Shown: piece by piece, positions 1-5,316 of the stretch
How positions within the stretch are numbered: the stretch's first letter is position 1
Layout of the letters: each line of letters starts with the position of its first letter
From: JBBSEZ01 sp038239195
GTDB taxonomy: Bacteria; Planctomycetota; Planctomycetia; Gemmatales; Gemmataceae
Length of the DNA stretch: 5,316 nucleotides
Assembly (NCBI GenBank): GCA_038239195.1
Contig: JBBSEZ010000579.1
Span: 1 to 5,316 of the forward strand
Direction of reading: 5' to 3'
Translations under genes and position numbers: made by a program
The notes under the pieces: generated by a model
Database searches by the model: none
What the model saw: the letters and a program-made list of their open reading frames with translations, nothing else
Told to the model about the DNA's origin: nothing

Positions 1-24
1 CCTCGCTCACCCCCCCCGCGCCTC

Positions 25-885
25 TCACATGCGGGCGAGCCGCCGCGCCTCGGCCTGGTTGGTCCTCCAGAAGTTGATGACGTTGGTCGTGTAGACGGTG
101 GTCGGGGCCCGCTTGCCCTCGTAGGGCTTGTACATCCGCATGACGTAGACCGCGAAGGCGTTCGCGTCGGCGGGGTCGTTGCCCGGCCAGAAGCCGTGCC
201 CGCCGACAGGGACGTTGCCCGGCTTGACCGGCGCCTGCCCGAGGTTCGTCAGGCAGACGGAGGGAACCTGCCCTTGCGGCCGCGTCATCAGCGCCCGCCA
301 CTCGGCGACGGTGACGGGGCGGGTCGCCAGCGAAGGGTCGATGACCATCTCGACAACGCGGTTGTGCTGGTCGCGCACCCGCAGGGTAGGGGCGACGTGG
401 TAGTTCCAGGCCACGTGCCGGTCGGGGTGGTTGGGCGTCGAGGCGTACAGGTCGCCGAAGGCCCACGCTTTGCGAGGTCGCATGCCCAGGGCTTGCAGGT
501 GGCCGACCATCAGGTGAGCGCGGGCGTAGCAGCCGTCCTCGACAAAGCGGAAGGCGATGTCCTGCCGGCCCGCCACCGCCCGGAAGGCCGTCGTCGCCTG
601 GGCCAGGGTGACGGTGTCGGCCGCCACCGCGGGCCGGGCCACCGCGAGGTCGGCCGAGCGGACGAACACCGTGTAGCCGCGGGCCACGAGTTGATCGGAG
701 GCGCGGCGAGCCTCGGCAGAGGTGGCGAAGGTGCCGGCGGCGTACCAGGCGGAGTTACCGGAGCGGTAGTAGACGGCATAGCCGGTGGTGCGGGTGGCGG
801 TCGTGGCGGCGCGAGCCTGGGTCGTGGCGACGGGGGTGAGCAAGGCGAGGACAGTCAGCGCGGACAGCAGCAAGCGACGGAACAT
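25..885 (-). CDS. Secreted protein-glutaminase-like enzyme (protein deamidase family)
   Basis: A 286-aa exported protein, probably an enzyme that deamidates glutamine side chains of proteins. Residues 1-26 form a signal peptide (MFRRLLL, hydrophobic core, cleavage after ALA-type site A24-R25-A26). Residues 35-78 form a small beta-alpha-beta module resembling SPOR-like domains (YAVYY, then YTVFVR). Residues about 90-265 resemble the protein-glutaminase domain: C119 in DGCYARAH, H163 in AWNYHVAP and D183 in VIDPSL. The His-Asp spacing of 20 equals, and the Cys-His spacing of 44 is near, what I recall for the Chryseobacterium enzyme (His-Asp 20, Cys-His 41). A second cysteine, C211, has no clear role. 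The ATG start is supported by AGGAG (complement of 892-896) six bases upstream and by the signal peptide immediately after it. The gene is divergent from the sigma factor. Substrate and true activity are inferred; a transglutaminase-like thiol hydrolase is the alternative. Confidence 0.88.
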   Translation of the reverse strand: MFRRLLLSALTVLALLTPVATTQARAATTATRTTGYAVYYRSGNSAWYAAGTFATSAEARRASDQLVARGYTVFVRSADLAVARPAVAADTVTLAQATTAFRAVAGRQDIAFRFVEDGCYARAHLMVGHLQALGMRPRKAWAFGDLYASTPNHPDRHVAWNYHVAPTLRVRDQHNRVVEMVIDPSLATRPVTVAEWRALMTRPQGQVPSVCLTNLGQAPVKPGNVPVGGHGFWPGNDPADANAFAVYVMRMYKPYEGKRAPTTVYTTNVINFWRTNQAEARRLARM

Positions 886-993
886 GGCCGGCTCCTACAA
901 CGGTGTTCGGTTTGGGGGGGTGAAGAGCAGCCGTGTCGGGCCGCCTCTGTCGTGTCCAGCGGGCGCCGCCGGCGCGAGGGGAAAGGAAAATGG

Positions 994-1028
994 CGCAAGC
1001 GGCGAACCTCCCGGGCCCGCCGCTTGCG
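994..1028. repeat. REP-like hairpin with perfect 11-bp arms
   Basis: CGCAAGCGGCG at 994-1004 is the exact reverse complement of 1018-1028, with a 13-base loop. The right arm overlaps two competing short hairpins: GCCGC/GCGGC (1019-1023 with 1026-1030) and CCGCT/AGCGG (1020-1024 with 1033-1037). The strand-reversed form CCGCTAAGCCGCAAGCGG resembles a short sequence I associate with repeated intergenic elements in planctomycete genomes, but that is memory and not checked here. There is no U-run after the stem, so an intrinsic terminator is unlikely; it could be a REP element, an operator, or a 5' UTR structure of the sigma factor mRNA. Confidence 0.6.
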
Positions 1029-1059
1029 GCTTAGCGGTTACCGGCCCGTGCGAATCCGC

Positions 1060-1088
1060 TGGCGAACCAGATGAGCGGCCCGTATCAT
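1060..1088 (+). promoter_or_regulatory. Weak candidate housekeeping promoter for the sigma factor
   Basis: TATCAT at 1083-1088 resembles a -10 box and lies 17 bases downstream of TGGCGA (1060-1065), a 3-of-6 match to TTGACA. A start near 1095 would leave a leader of about 35 bases before the ATG at 1130. The match is weak and such strings are expected by chance, so this is only a candidate. Confidence 0.2.
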
Positions 1089-1115
1089 CCATGCTCGGGC
1101 CAGCCCCGTGCCCCC

Positions 1116-1122
1116 GGTGGAG
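1116..1122 (+). promoter_or_regulatory. Ribosome binding site that decides the sigma factor start
   Basis: GGTGGAG, with the GGAG core at 1119-1122, sits seven bases before the ATG at 1130. The in-frame ATG at 1091 has no comparable purine-rich motif upstream, and the frame further upstream only overlaps the divergent gene, so 1130 is the preferred start. Confidence 0.7.
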
Positions 1123-1129
1123 CGAGCCA

Positions 1130-1747
1130 ATGTCCGACGAGCCCTCGGTGATGTTGCAGGCCTGCCTCGACCGGCTGCGGGCCGGCGACGCCAGCGCCCG
1201 CAACGAGCTGTTCCAGCACGCCTGCCAGCGCCTCGAGCGCCTGACGCGCAGCATGCTCCGCAACTACCCCGGCGTTCGCCGCTGGGAGGACACGGGCGAC
1301 GTGCTCCAGAACGCCATGCTGCGCCTGTGCCGGGCGCTGGGCGAGGTGCCCCTCCCCACGGTGCGCGACTTCTACCGGGTCGCGGCCCTCCAGGTGCGGC
1401 GCGAGCTGATCGACCTGGCACGGCACTACTACGGCCCGCAGGGGGCCGGGGCGCACCACGCCAGCCTGGGGCCAGAGGACGGTCAGGGACATGCCCCGCC
1501 GGCGCTGGAGCAGGCCGACGTGACCCACGAGCCCGGCCGGGTGGCGCTGTGGACCGAGTTCCACCGCCAGGTCGAGGCGCTGCCGGCCGAGGAGCGCGAG
1601 GTCTTCGACCTGCTCTACTACCAGGGGCTCAAGCAGGAGCAGGCCGCCGCCGTGGTCGGCGTGACGGTGCGCACGATCAAGTCGCGCTGGCGCGACGTGC
1701 GCCTGAAACTGCACGAGGCGCTGGGCGGCGAACTGCCTGGCATCTAG
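1130..1747 (+). CDS. ECF-type RNA polymerase sigma factor, planctomycete kinase-linked type
   Basis: A 205-aa sigma-70 family factor that would direct RNA polymerase to a dedicated set of promoters. Region 2 spans about residues 12-103: the core-binding part is around DVLQNAMLRLCRAL (57-70), followed by the -10 recognition helix region TVRDFYRVAALQVRRELID (77-95). A flexible Gly/Pro/His-rich linker covers about 104-140. Region 4 covers about 145-197 (ALPAEEREVFDLLYYQGL), with a helix-turn-helix at LKQEQAAAVVGVTVRTIKSRW (167-187), the -35 reader. The size matches the ECF class; regions 1 and 3 are absent. The start at 1130 is chosen because of GGAG seven bases upstream and because the protein begins just before region 2; ATG 1091 would add 13 residues. 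No anti-sigma gene is adjacent. Instead a Ser/Thr kinase starts 13 bases after the stop, so regulation by phosphorylation or through the kinase is the natural inference. Target promoters are unknown. Confidence 0.93.
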   Translation: MSDEPSVMLQACLDRLRAGDASARNELFQHACQRLERLTRSMLRNYPGVRRWEDTGDVLQNAMLRLCRALGEVPLPTVRDFYRVAALQVRRELIDLARHYYGPQGAGAHHASLGPEDGQGHAPPALEQADVTHEPGRVALWTEFHRQVEALPAEEREVFDLLYYQGLKQEQAAAVVGVTVRTIKSRWRDVRLKLHEALGGELPGI

Positions 1748-1748
1748 C

Positions 1749-1753
1749 GAGGG
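1749..1753 (+). promoter_or_regulatory. Ribosome binding site of the kinase gene
   Basis: GAGGG lies seven bases before the ATG at 1761 and starts two bases after the sigma factor stop codon. AAGGA at 1755-1759 is only one base from the ATG and too close to act as the Shine-Dalgarno. The tight junction argues for translation of both genes from one mRNA. Confidence 0.6.
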
Positions 1754-1760
1754 CAAGGAC

Positions 1761-5177
<3,417 letters not shown>

Positions 5178-5203
5178 GTGGGCCGAAGGGGGCTTCTCGA
5201 ATC

Positions 5204-5213
5204 GGGGGAGGGG
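5204..5213 (+). promoter_or_regulatory. Ribosome binding site supporting the GTG start at 5217
   Basis: GGGGGAGGGG contains GGAGG (5207-5211) five bases before GTG 5217. This favours 5217 over the in-frame GTG at 5178, which directly follows the kinase stop codon and has no comparable motif at the right distance. Confidence 0.5.
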
Positions 5214-5216
5214 CCG

Positions 5217-5316
5217 GTGACGCTCTACCAACGCCTGCTTGGGCCCCGCTTCGCCCAACTGCCGGGCGTGCTCCAGCGCTTCCACGGCGACGCCGCCGGC
5301 GGCAAGGGGGAGGGCC
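5217..5316 (+). CDS. Start of a DUF4166-like protein, cut by the window end
   Basis: Thirty-three codons are visible before the window ends. The peptide begins VTLYQRLLGPRFAQLP and continues with VLQRFHG, which matches the N-terminal pattern of DUF4166 proteins as I recall it (Tyr-x-x-Leu-Leu-Gly, then a Phe, a Leu-Pro and a Phe-His before a Gly-rich turn). The function of that family is not established; its members are often beside or fused to NAD(P)-dependent dehydrogenase-like proteins, which cannot be checked here. The gene follows the kinase by 39 bases in the same reading frame, with its own Shine-Dalgarno and no intervening terminator, so co-transcription is plausible. The start is GTG; GTG 5178 is an alternative that would add 13 residues. 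With so little sequence the family call is tentative, though the reading frame itself looks real. Confidence 0.6.
   Translation, partial: MTLYQRLLGPRFAQLPGVLQRFHGDAAGGKGEG

Larger units (their letters stand above)
886..1129. promoter_or_regulatory. Divergent intergenic region between deamidase-like gene and sigma factor
   Basis: These 244 bases separate two divergent start codons and must hold the promoters of both the minus-strand secreted-protein gene and the sigma factor/kinase unit. I see Shine-Dalgarno motifs at both edges, an 11-base-pair hairpin near the middle (994-1028), a smaller inverted repeat GCGCC-GCC-GGCGC at 963-975, and two copies of GGCGAACC at 1001-1008 and 1061-1068. The latter contain a GAAC core like the -35 of many ECF promoters, but no CGTC-type -10 lies at the expected 16-17 base distance, so I do not call an autoregulated ECF promoter. 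No tRNA or convincing small gene is visible. Confidence 0.6.

Noticed and set aside
1..24. Possible terminator after the secreted protein gene
   Set aside because: Only 24 bases are available. They are C-rich with no stem-loop that can be supported.
1001..1068. Two GGCGAACC copies as ECF -35 boxes (autoregulation)
   Set aside because: Neither has a CGTC-like -10 about 16-17 bases downstream. The CGTATC at 1081 is only 12 bases after the second copy. An eight-base repeat in GC-rich DNA is weak evidence.
196..1074. Open frame of 292 codons on the plus strand opposite the secreted protein gene
   Set aside because: Low-complexity Gly/Arg/Val-rich translation without a domain or ribosome binding site. 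The minus strand has a signal peptide, catalytic motifs and a Shine-Dalgarno.
785..1129. N-terminal extension of the sigma factor to 785
   Set aside because: It would overlap the start of the divergent gene and add a low-complexity stretch unlike any sigma region. The GGAG before ATG 1130 and the usual family length support the shorter form.
1071..1151. Short upstream reading frame of 26 codons ending in TGATG overlap with an internal sigma factor ATG (1151)
   Set aside because: It has no Shine-Dalgarno, and the internal ATG would remove the first seven residues while a good site exists for 1130. A chance arrangement is more likely.

Overview
The window is GC-rich, gene-dense bacterial DNA that most resembles a planctomycete, probably of the Gemmata/Isosphaera type. 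The main reason is the pairing of an ECF-type sigma factor lacking an obvious anti-sigma gene with a very large membrane-anchored Ser/Thr kinase carrying a C-terminal WD40 array. That arrangement, including the helical N-terminal extension of the kinase and the 'linker' between membrane segment and propeller, is characteristic of this phylum. The assignment rests on recognition of protein architecture, not on a database search.

Layout. (1) 25-885, minus strand: a secreted protein with a Cys-His-Asp arrangement like that of protein-glutaminases (protein deamidases). (2) 886-1129: a 244-base divergent intergenic region holding the start signals of both neighbouring genes and a REP-like hairpin at 994-1028. 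(3) 1130-1747, plus: an ECF sigma factor of 205 aa. (4) 1761-5177, plus, only 13 bases later: a 1138-aa protein made of a helical N-terminus, a kinase domain, one membrane helix, a linker, and about 13 WD40-like units. (5) 5217-5316, plus: the first 33 codons of a gene cut by the window end, which look like a DUF4166 protein.

The sigma factor and kinase almost certainly form a transcription unit. By inference from the architecture, the kinase is a membrane sensor/transducer (kinase on the cytoplasmic side, WD40 array beyond the membrane helix) whose signal could alter the activity of the adjacent sigma factor. The DUF4166 gene follows after 39 bases with its own Shine-Dalgarno and no visible terminator, so it may be co-transcribed. 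The secreted deamidase-like gene is divergent and could share regulation through the common intergenic region, but nothing in the sequence proves that.

The most unusual structure is inside the kinase gene. A 101-base element at 2401-2501, with perfect 27-base terminal inverted repeats and two nested 11-base hairpins, lies in frame between the catalytic loop (HRDLKPAN) and the DFG motif. It adds about 33 residues to the beta7-beta8 turn of the kinase without destroying any recognised catalytic motif. It looks like a palindromic repeat element that inserted into a coding sequence and was tolerated as protein.
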